NCBI GenBank assembly: GCA_943789485.1
Contig: CALSUH010000015.1
Span: 17,275-81,274 of the forward strand
Reading direction: 5' to 3'
Length of the DNA stretch: 64,000 nucleotides
Source of the DNA: an uncultured Pseudomonadales bacterium
GTDB lineage: Bacteria > Pseudomonadota > Gammaproteobacteria > Pseudomonadales > Pseudohongiellaceae
Positions 54,380 to 61,770 of the stretch are shown one piece after another; position 1 is the stretch's first letter, and each line of letters begins with the position of its first letter. The notes beneath the pieces are model-generated. The model made no database searches and was not told the DNA's origin. It was given only the letters and a program-made list of their open reading frames with translations. The position numbers and the translations under genes are program-made.

Positions 54380-56170
54380 CTATGTCTTGTAAAGCGGAGG
54401 TAGTGAATATTGCTCTTCTTGTTGCTGCTTCTTCTGCACGCGTAGTTTGCTCTTTCTTAGCTGTGAGATGAGCTGTAGCAGGTCTTTGGCATTGAATGTG
54501 CTGCCGCTCGCCTGGCCCTGGCCGCTATCAATTTGGAACAGCGTAGTTTGTATATTACGTGCGTGTTCGTGCAAGCCTGGTGATTCGTTCTGCTGCAGTA
54601 TGTCTTCCATGCTGATTACAGAGCGGCTATCGATATGATGATCACACCATGTTATGAGTGTCTGTCGCATTGCCGTGAGGTCATTGCTGCTGCAGGCACG
54701 TACTAATTGTTTGTAGGCTACGCGCTCGTTGTTGTTGGGGCTGTAATTAGCTGCAATCCGCGTCTTTAGGCGTTGCAGGTAATCGCTGATCTCGCGTTTG
54801 TAATCAGCGATTACCAGTTTGTAGATGCTAAACATCACGATGATAAATGCCGCGGCGATCGTATAGCTAAGCCAGGCAGCCTCAACCTCGATAAACTCAG
54901 CCTCTGCCTGTTCATCTATCATTTCCTGGTCCACTATCGGTAGCTGAGATAATAGTTCCTCTAAGTTCTCGGTGCTGGCTACAGTCTGTTCGGCGGGTAT
55001 TTCGCCGGTGATAGTCGCAACGACTAGACTTGTAGCGGGTATAACAGTTGCTTCTATCTGATCGGTCTCTATGTTCCACCAGGGTATGGAGATCTCTGGA
55101 ATCACTATGTTGCCGCTGTCGATCGGCACTATTGAGGTGACTTCTATGCGAGTGCCAACAATCGCGCCTTCTACGAAGGTGCGCTCGATTTCAGCTGGAT
55201 CCGGATATAGGTTTAAGCCTTCGATCTGTGTCGGACTAAATGGTGGCAGCACGGCGCCATCTAGGCCGTCTGCAGTCATAGTCACTGTCCGTACAATGCT
55301 ATCGCCAACCTTCAGGTTGTTGAGGTCTGTGCTCCAGCTTTCCTCTAGCGTCAGGTTTGACACAGGCAACCAGAAGTCGTCGCCTTGCACGGCGCTAGGC
55401 CGCTCCAAAACATCGATCGTTATACCTTCGATGAAGGCAGTGACGCGACGGGTGTTGAGGTTTCTAAATACAAAGTTACTAGAGCCGTCTGTCACTTCGC
55501 CGCGAAATAGTATGTCAGGAACCTCTAAGGGCCCGCTGCGCTGGGGGAAAATGACGTAGCGTTTCTCATATACACCATAGCGTTCTCCATCGATGAGCTT
55601 CTCATATTGATTGGGCGAGCCGATCAGTTGGATGACTGAGTCTTCCATTTCGAGTTCGGTGAATTGGGGGTTTCGAATGCCGTTGATCGTGTAGTAGAGA
55701 CGGACTGTGAATAGCAATTGCTCCTGCACATAGACAGACTCTTTGTTTGTCTCTATCTCTAGGTATAACTCTTCGTTTGATTGGTTGGAGCGAGGGCCTT
55801 CGTTAGTTACTGTGACTACCATCGGCGCTGTTGCCGTGCCGTTGATGTTTAGCTCAGGAATTATTAGATTGCCTTCCTCTAGAGGGAATAGCGTGACTAT
55901 GTAGTCAGTCCATGCTTCAACTGCGCCATTGACGCTTCTTATTTGGCTGGAAGTTCTAGTCCCCAGTACATCGAATTGACTGGTTAACGGAGTCAGGTCT
56001 AATTGCATGCCCTGGCGCTGATCGTAGATTCGTATAGTAAGTGTTACGGTTTCGCCGCGCGCGATCTCGTTGCGATCGAGAGAGATCTCGACTTCCTGCG
56101 CCTGTGCTGTTGAAAATAGTGTTAGGCCGAAGTAGAGAAATATGAATGCCAGTCGTGACTTAATTCTCAC
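54380..56170 (-). CDS. batD: BatD-like oxygen-tolerance / envelope protein
   Basis: The 596-residue protein has a signal peptide (ending AQAQE, about residue 24), several Ig-like beta domains typical of BatD (EISLDRNEIARGETVTLTIR; YVQEQLLFTVRLYY; PSAVQGDDFWLP), one membrane helix at about 434-454 (LSYTIAAAFIIVMFSIYKLV) and a cytoplasmic helical end. BatD is encoded with BatA and BatB in Bacteroides aerotolerance and related operons and is probably a periplasmic scaffold. Its start overlaps the batB/C stop by four bases. Confidence 0.88.
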   Translation of the reverse strand: MRIKSRLAFIFLYFGLTLFSTAQAQEVEISLDRNEIARGETVTLTIRIYDQRQGMQLDLTPLTSQFDVLGTRTSSQIRSVNGAVEAWTDYIVTLFPLEEGNLIIPELNINGTATAPMVVTVTNEGPRSNQSNEELYLEIETNKESVYVQEQLLFTVRLYYTINGIRNPQFTELEMEDSVIQLIGSPNQYEKLIDGERYGVYEKRYVIFPQRSGPLEVPDILFRGEVTDGSSNFVFRNLNTRRVTAFIEGITIDVLERPSAVQGDDFWLPVSNLTLEESWSTDLNNLKVGDSIVRTVTMTADGLDGAVLPPFSPTQIEGLNLYPDPAEIERTFVEGAIVGTRIEVTSIVPIDSGNIVIPEISIPWWNIETDQIEATVIPATSLVVATITGEIPAEQTVASTENLEELLSQLPIVDQEMIDEQAEAEFIEVEAAWLSYTIAAAFIIVMFSIYKLVIADYKREISDYLQRLKTRIAANYSPNNNERVAYKQLVRACSSNDLTAMRQTLITWCDHHIDSRSVISMEDILQQNESPGLHEHARNIQTTLFQIDSGQGQASGSTFNAKDLLQLISQLRKSKLRVQKKQQQEEQYSLPPLYKT

Positions 56171-57951
56171 CAGATCTGTCCTCCATTTTGTAGGCTATTT
56201 GCCGTGCCATTGAGCTGACGTTGCCGGTATTGGTACCTGAACTTGCGGCGCAGCAGTTCGCCCGGGTCGTCTTCGATTCGTCTTAACCATTGCTCAAGAG
56301 ATTGCTGCTCTTCGAATTCTTCATTGGTGGTTTCACTAGGCGTATTCTGCTCGCTATTCGACTCGGAGCCTTCCTGCTCTTCCGGTGGTTGATTTTGCTG
56401 TTCTTGATCTTGCGGATCTTGATTGCCTTCTTGACTCTCCTGATCTTGCTGCTCACTGCTTTCGGAGTCCTGATCTGACTCGTTCTCGGAATTCTGTTCT
56501 GACTCGTTTTCCTGGTCTTCGCCTTCCTGGTTTTCGCCGCTTTGGGCTTCTTCTTGCTCTAACAATTGCTCGACAATTGCTTTGTTCTGAAGAGAATCGG
56601 CATGGCCAAGTTCTAAGCTAAGCGCCATGTCGTAGGCAGCTATAGACTCGGCGTAGTTGCCGGACAAGGCGAGGGCGTTACCTCGATTGTAGTGGCCATC
56701 GACAGTATCGATGGCGCTGAAGGAGGCTATTGCAGCCTCGTAATTAGCAGCCTTGTAATTAGCGGCTCCGGCCCAGTCAGTCGCCTCGAATAACAGCGCA
56801 GCAGTAGAGTGTTCTTCGCTCGCGAATGCTTCAGCGGCCTGCTGATCCTTTGTCATCCAAAGATCTTTCCATTCGAGTGCTTGCGCCTGCTGGCTCGGCA
56901 ACATCATGCCAGATCCGGTAATTAGAACGAAGCAGAATAGCCAGCCGCGGCGAAAGCTCAAAGCGGCGATGGGTAAAACCAATAGCAATAACCAAGGGCC
57001 GAACTCATACCAGACATCGAACTCTTCTTCGACATCTGACATTTGATCGTCATCTAATAGCTCGAAGTCTGAAAGCAGGTAGGCAAGATCAGAATCAGCA
57101 AGCTGTATATCGTGATAGCGTCCGCTGACGCGATTGGTAAGTGACTGCAAAACGTTTTTATTCAGAGTAGGGATGATCAAAGCCCCGGCTTCATCTGTTA
57201 GGAAGTTGCCATCGTTAGTACGAATTGGGGCGCCTTCCTCGGTGCCAATACCCATGATCAAAAGTTCATAGTCGTTGTCAGCGAATTGTTCTGTGATTAG
57301 TAGTTCTTCATCGAAGCCGCTGATGCCGTCTGTCATTAGCAGAACCTTACCGCGACTAGCATCAGTTCCGTCAAGTAGTCCGATGGCAAGTTCGATTGCC
57401 TCAACTGGTTTACTACCAAAAAGGGGCATGATATTTGGGCTTAGCGAGGGCACTAGTGCTTCAATCGTGACCACGTCATCGGTCAGTGGTGTCACAGTAT
57501 GCGCGTCGCCAGCATAGACGACGAGAGCGGTTTGACCTTCCTCGCGCAGAGCGAGGATGTCCCGTAGCTTACGCTTCGCGAGATCTAGCCTATTTGGCGA
57601 GTGATCGGGTGCGAACATAGATAACGAAAGGTCGAAAACGATAACAAGCGCATCTTCTTTTTTCTGTACTGGTTGCGGTAACTGCTCCCAGACCGGTCCG
57701 GCTAACGCGAGAATGGATAGCGACCAAGCGGCAAATAACAAAATTAGTGGAGTTCGCTGTGAAGCGTTCTTACTGCGGTCTAGAAGATAAGGCAGCAGGT
57801 TCTTGTCGATGGCCTTGTCCCAGGCTGTTACGACTGAATTCACGCGCCACATGGCGAAGAAGAATAGCAACACGGGAATTAATGCCAGTAGCCATAGCGG
57901 CCTAAGGAAATGAAAATTATCGATTACGCTGACAGGGATAAGTAGTTCCAT
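56167..57951 (-). CDS. batB: BatB/BatC fusion: VWA domain with TPR and Gln/Glu-rich tail
   Basis: The 594-residue protein has two N-terminal helices around a short loop, then a von Willebrand A domain (about 90-290) with the metal site DLSLSMF and MTDGISGFDE, a membrane pair near 305-345, then TPR-like repeats (about 395-455; YNRGNALALSGNYAESIAAYDMAL) and a 100-residue Glu/Gln/Asn-rich segment, ending in the BatC-like RRKFRYQYRQRQL. BatB and BatC are separate in Bacteroides but are joined in many gammaproteobacteria. The gene overlaps batA at its start by one base. Confidence 0.88.
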   Translation of the reverse strand: MELLIPVSVIDNFHFLRPLWLLALIPVLLFFFAMWRVNSVVTAWDKAIDKNLLPYLLDRSKNASQRTPLILLFAAWSLSILALAGPVWEQLPQPVQKKEDALVIVFDLSLSMFAPDHSPNRLDLAKRKLRDILALREEGQTALVVYAGDAHTVTPLTDDVVTIEALVPSLSPNIMPLFGSKPVEAIELAIGLLDGTDASRGKVLLMTDGISGFDEELLITEQFADNDYELLIMGIGTEEGAPIRTNDGNFLTDEAGALIIPTLNKNVLQSLTNRVSGRYHDIQLADSDLAYLLSDFELLDDDQMSDVEEEFDVWYEFGPWLLLLVLPIAALSFRRGWLFCFVLITGSGMMLPSQQAQALEWKDLWMTKDQQAAEAFASEEHSTAALLFEATDWAGAANYKAANYEAAIASFSAIDTVDGHYNRGNALALSGNYAESIAAYDMALSLELGHADSLQNKAIVEQLLEQEEAQSGENQEGEDQENESEQNSENESDQDSESSEQQDQESQEGNQDPQDQEQQNQPPEEQEGSESNSEQNTPSETTNEEFEEQQSLEQWLRRIEDDPGELLRRKFRYQYRQRQLNGTANSLQNGGQIW

Positions 57952-59012
57952 CAGGTTTTACTTCCAATGGCTGTTTCAATTTCATCAACATCGTCGCTAT
58001 CGCGGAGTCTCGCTTTGCCCGTGAGTGACATCCAGGGAATAGAGATTAGGGCAAGAAGGAAGCTAATTATCACAGCTGCACCAAGAGGCCAGTAGAATAG
58101 AACTCTAGTGGGCCTGTAAGTCTGCTCGTCTTGCTCGATGGTCTCGAGTAGATCTAGTTCTTCATAGATATCGACAAGATCATTCACGTCTCGAGCTCTA
58201 AAGTAACGTCCTCCAGTCGATTCCGCTATCTGAGTGAGCACAGCTTCGTCCAATTCTGCTGACGGGTTGATTGCTCTAGCGCCGAAGAAAGTGCGTTGTA
58301 CAACCTGATCGGCGCCGATGCCGATCGTATAAATTTTGATGTTTTCTGTTTGTGCGAGCTGGCCTGCCTGTTCCGGTGAAACGGCGCCGGCATTGTTCAC
58401 ACCATCAGTTAGCAATACCAATACACGACTATTTTCGGGTCTGGTGCGCAAGTGGATGACACCTAGGCCGATGGCGTCGCCAATAGCAGTAGCAGATTCT
58501 TCGATGATGCCGATCTCAGCTTCAGCCAATAACGTGCCTACGGTTTCTCGGTCGAAGGTTAGAGGTGCTTGAACATAAGCATGAGCGGCGAATAGGATAA
58601 GACCGAGGCGGTCGCCTTCACGGCGTTCTACAAAGTCACCTACTACAGCTTTTACTACGTCGATACGCGAGGCCTGTCGGTTACCCACGACCATATCTTG
58701 CGCCTCCATGCTGCCGGAGATGTCGACGGATAGCATCAAATCGCGCCCAGTTGACGGTAACTGCACCGGCTCGCCTAGCCACTGTGGTCGGCTGGAGGCA
58801 ATTATCACGAGCAACCAAATTGCCGTGCAGCAGATTAGATTTAATACTCTGCTGGAGGTCATGCTCTCGTTATCTGATTGCAAACGGCTGAGGGTGCTGA
58901 AGAAAGGCACATACAGCGCGGCATCCTGACGTGGAGCACGGGCGAACAGCCTATAAATGATTAGCGGCAACGGCAGGGCTAGGAACACATATGGCCAAGT
59001 AAATTCAAGCAT
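57951..59012 (-). CDS. batA: BatA-like VWA membrane protein
   Basis: The 353-residue protein starts with a helix (WPYVFLALPLPLIIYRLF), has a second near 60-77, a VWA domain (about 90-300) with an intact MIDAS (SVDISGSMEAQDM, DxSxS; LLTDGVNNAG) and a last membrane helix at about 315-335. VWA proteins of this type are considered MoxR substrates. The start overlaps the DUF4381 gene by eight bases. Confidence 0.9.
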   Translation of the reverse strand: MLEFTWPYVFLALPLPLIIYRLFARAPRQDAALYVPFFSTLSRLQSDNESMTSSRVLNLICCTAIWLLVIIASSRPQWLGEPVQLPSTGRDLMLSVDISGSMEAQDMVVGNRQASRIDVVKAVVGDFVERREGDRLGLILFAAHAYVQAPLTFDRETVGTLLAEAEIGIIEESATAIGDAIGLGVIHLRTRPENSRVLVLLTDGVNNAGAVSPEQAGQLAQTENIKIYTIGIGADQVVQRTFFGARAINPSAELDEAVLTQIAESTGGRYFRARDVNDLVDIYEELDLLETIEQDEQTYRPTRVLFYWPLGAAVIISFLLALISIPWMSLTGKARLRDSDDVDEIETAIGSKT

Positions 59013-59571
59013 CTGAGCTTAATCCTCGGGAAGCTGAGGCAGTTTCGTTACTGGAGTCGTCGTTCGACTTCTTGTCACCACGATAGAGGCTCTCGATCCA
59101 CTGTTGACCGAAGCCCTGCATGGCGTCCACATCGACGTCGCACTTGGTCTGAAAACGTCCGAATTGCAAGGCTGTAGCAATATCATCGCTCATCAAAGAA
59201 GATTCACCTTTTTGACGGATAAAATCAACCCAGGAGGCCCCATCTAGGCTAGCGGCGTTGGCCTGCGGGTAGTGCACTAATGCTACGCGTCGAACTACGG
59301 TATTGAATTGATTCACATAGTTGAGTTTGTTTTGATCGCTGTTAGCAGCGTCGGCTTGAGAATAGCTGTCATAGCAGCGCTGCAGTTCGGCTAGAGCGTA
59401 TCGGCAGATTTTCCGCTGGCGCTGTTTGTTAGCGAATTTTCGATACAAGATAACCAGCAGAACAAGAGCGATAGCAGCGAGAATCCACCAGCCAATAGCC
59501 GGCGGCCAGTAGCTTACCGGTTCTGGAAGATGAATGTCGGCTAGTTGAGCTAAGAGCTCTTCGCTATCCAT
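59005..59571 (-). CDS. DUF4381 membrane protein
   Basis: The 188-residue protein begins LLAQLADIHLPEPVSYWPPA, has one membrane helix at about 24-43 (IGWWILAAIALVLLVILY) and a helical cytoplasmic domain (about 55-165), the pattern of DUF4381. The family is found between DUF58 and batA in this operon type and has no known activity. Its start lies within the end of the DUF58 gene (22-base overlap). Confidence 0.85.
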   Translation of the reverse strand: MDSEELLAQLADIHLPEPVSYWPPAIGWWILAAIALVLLVILYRKFANKQRQRKICRYALAELQRCYDSYSQADAANSDQNKLNYVNQFNTVVRRVALVHYPQANAASLDGASWVDFIRQKGESSLMSDDIATALQFGRFQTKCDVDVDAMQGFGQQWIESLYRGDKKSNDDSSNETASASRGLSSDA

Positions 59572-60530
59572 TGCCGTATTTGCTCCACGACCAATTGATT
59601 GGTCCGCATTTTAATGAGTTGAATCCTCAGCTTTTCGAAGTCTGATTCTATGCCTTGCATCCGTTGCTGAAACTGTTCTTTATAGCGATTACGCGCCTTG
59701 TTGCTATGGGTATTAAGAGCGCCTTTGCTCGAGCCATCGGTGATGCTGTAGATGCCAGGCACTGGTAATGATTCCTCTAAGGCGTCATACACCATGCAGC
59801 AGACCACGTTATTGTGCTGGGATAGTTGGTTCAGATACTGCAATGCCTTCGCATCCAGCGTCATGAAATCGGAGATCACATACAGCGTACTGCCTGGTTT
59901 GGTGATGCGCCGTATCTGACCGAGAGCGTGAGCCAGACCAGGCTTAAAGCCTTCTTCTGGTTCCCGGTGGGTTTCAGGGTCCTTAACGTGTTGCAGGTCC
60001 TGATTATATTTATAGACCTGATTCAGCAAATGCAGCGCTGATCTGCGGCTTCGCTTGGGGCGCACCAAGGACGAGTCCCAGTCAGAAAACACCAGCCCGC
60101 CGACTCGATCGCCATTATCGATGGCAAGCCAACACAAAAGTGCGGCAGCCTGTGCTGCTAGAACCGACTTGAAGGCAACTTGGCTACCAAAAAACATGTT
60201 GTGAGTCTGATCAACCGCGATGATAACGGGTCGTTCCCGCTCTTCTCGGAAGACTTTGGTAAAGGGTTTGTTTGTTCGAGCGGTCACACGCCAATCAATT
60301 AGTCGTATATCGTCGCCTGCTTGGTAAGGCCTGAACTCTTCGAAGTCGAGTCCGCGGCCACGCATTTTGGATAGGTGCAGCCCCGAAATACCGGCGATGG
60401 AGCGGGAATGAGCTAAGTAATCGAGATTCTTTGCAGCATGGCGCTGAATCAACAACTCTTCCAAGGTGATGATCGCCCCAGTACTCTGGTAGCGGGCGAA
60501 ATGTGGGTCGCTGTTAAGCTTCGCTGACAT
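59550..60530 (-). CDS. DUF58 domain protein (module 2)
   Basis: The 326-residue protein is a soluble DUF58 type without membrane helices, in contrast to the DUF58 of module 1. It has KMRGRGLDFEEFRPYQAGDD and IRLIDWRVTARTNKPFTKVF, followed by a VWA-like fold (ERPVIIAVDQTHNMFFGS). It lies in the normal order between moxR and DUF4381. The restored end of the moxR gene (60549) would leave 18 bases before its start. Confidence 0.9.
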   Translation of the reverse strand: MSAKLNSDPHFARYQSTGAIITLEELLIQRHAAKNLDYLAHSRSIAGISGLHLSKMRGRGLDFEEFRPYQAGDDIRLIDWRVTARTNKPFTKVFREERERPVIIAVDQTHNMFFGSQVAFKSVLAAQAAALLCWLAIDNGDRVGGLVFSDWDSSLVRPKRSRRSALHLLNQVYKYNQDLQHVKDPETHREPEEGFKPGLAHALGQIRRITKPGSTLYVISDFMTLDAKALQYLNQLSQHNNVVCCMVYDALEESLPVPGIYSITDGSSKGALNTHSNKARNRYKEQFQQRMQGIESDFEKLRIQLIKMRTNQLVVEQIRQWIAKSS

Positions 60531-60588
60531 AATTAGCCTTGGCGCTTGCTAGGCTGAAGGCACGCGTTCGCGGATAGTCTCAAGCACT

Positions 60589-61509
60589 TTATCTGGGGGT
60601 GATACCACTGGCCTCCGCTTCAAAGCTCAATAAGATGCGATGACGTAGGCAATCGAAAAGGACTTCCTGCACATCGTCTGGGCTGACAAAGTCTCTGCCC
60701 TGAATCCAAGCGTGTGCGCGGGCGCAGCGATCTAGAGAAATCGTGCCGCGAGGGCTGGCGCCGTATTCCAGCCAAGAGGCAAGGTCATCACCGTAATTCT
60801 CGGGTGTTCGTGTCGCCATGATCAATTGGATTATGTACTCTTCAACTTCTGGCGCCATGTGCATGTTCAGAATTTCCAAGCGTGCAGCGAAAAGACACTC
60901 CTGAGTTACTTCACTAGGTGTCTCGGCCACGTGATTAGCTGCCTCATTGCGAACAAGGTGCAGGATTTTTCGTTCTGCGTCGATCTTCGGATAGTCAATC
61001 GTAACGTGCATGAGGAAGCGATCTAGCTGTGCCTCTGGAAGCGGATAGGTGCCTTCTTGCTCTATTGGGTTCTGGGTAGCCATAACGAGAAACAGGGGTG
61101 GCAACTGGAAGGATTCACGGCCAACACTGACCTGATGCTCACCCATCGCCTCTAAAAGTGCTGACTGCACCTTCGCCGGTGCGCGGTTGATTTCATCTGC
61201 CAGGACCAGATTGTGAAATATGGGGCCCTGTTGAAAGACGAATGTACCGTCTTCCGGCCGATATACTTCTGTACCGGTAATATCGCTCGGTAATAAGTCG
61301 GGTGTAAATTGGATACGGTGAAAGTCACCTTCTATGGCTCGCGAAAGATCCTTGATCGCTTTGGTCTTCGCTAAGCCAGGTGCGCCCTCTACCAGTAAGT
61401 GGCCATCAGCCAGTAATGCAATCAGCAAGCGATCTATTAGGCGCTCCTGGCCTATAATTTGAAGCGATAACCAATTTTTGAGTTCTGTTATTATTTCGTG
61501 ATGGCTCAT
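60589..61509 (-). CDS. MoxR-family AAA ATPase (module 2), 3' end frameshifted
   Basis: The 306-residue product has Walker A in EGAPGLAKTKAIKDL, Walker B in LVLADEINRAPAKVQ, sensor ATQNPIEQEGTYPLPEAQLDRF and the lid GASPRGTISLDRCARAHAW. It ends abruptly at GITPR. In the alternative frame the coding sense continues PDKVLETIRERVPSA and stops at 60549, as in other MoxR proteins. The frames differ by one base at a run of five G at 60595-60599 (plus strand). Only the last 15 residues are affected, so the ATPase core may be intact. It is first in the reverse-strand Bat operon. Confidence 0.9.
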   Translation of the reverse strand: MSHHEIITELKNWLSLQIIGQERLIDRLLIALLADGHLLVEGAPGLAKTKAIKDLSRAIEGDFHRIQFTPDLLPSDITGTEVYRPEDGTFVFQQGPIFHNLVLADEINRAPAKVQSALLEAMGEHQVSVGRESFQLPPLFLVMATQNPIEQEGTYPLPEAQLDRFLMHVTIDYPKIDAERKILHLVRNEAANHVAETPSEVTQECLFAARLEILNMHMAPEVEEYIIQLIMATRTPENYGDDLASWLEYGASPRGTISLDRCARAHAWIQGRDFVSPDDVQEVLFDCLRHRILLSFEAEASGITPR

Positions 61510-61766
61510 ATTGATGATTCTCTACTGAGTGTGCGGCGCATAAAGCGAAGTGAGGGATTTTAAACGTTTTGATATGTATGTCTAGGTCGAGATTGTAGCT
61601 GAATGTAGCTTGCTCTTAAGAGGAGCGATGAATTCCATTGAAGTAACCGCTGTGATGGAGAAAGTTAAGGTTAAATTGAGGAACAGATGGGGTTGAATAT
61701 GCAAATTTTTACGATGACTCAAGGAGCTTGCAGTCATAAACCGCGTACCGTGCGAGGAAAAATGCT
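61510..61766. promoter_or_regulatory. Divergent moxR / gdhB intergenic region
   Basis: A 257-base gap between reverse-strand moxR and forward-strand gdhB that should hold both promoters. It contains two tiny open frames on the plus strand, described separately, one with a strong SD and one ending in ATGA overlap with gdhB. No clear -35/-10 pair could be fixed. Confidence 0.4.
61628..61696 (+). CDS. Possible 22-residue leader peptide upstream of gdhB
   Basis: ATG 61628 follows AAGAGGAG at ideal Shine-Dalgarno distance and opens a frame for MNSIEVTAVMEKVKVKLRNRWG. It has no recognised family. The strong SD is the only evidence; it could regulate gdhB translation or be chance. Confidence 0.25.
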   Translation: MNSIEVTAVMEKVKVKLRNRWG

Positions 61767-61770
61767 ATGA
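61699..61770 (+). CDS. Possible 23-residue ORF coupled to gdhB
   Basis: The frame from ATG 61699 reads MQIFTMTQGACSHKPRTVRG and three more residues, and its TGA overlaps the ATG of gdhB (ATGA). TGGGG precedes it. Such overlap is typical of translational coupling, but a frame this short arises easily by chance. Confidence 0.2.
   Translation: MQIFTMTQGACSHKPRTVRGKML

Noticed and set aside
55071..55559. Forward frame of 162 residues opposite batD
   Set aside because: Low-complexity Ser/Thr-rich shadow; batD is clearly the real gene by domain content and operon overlaps.
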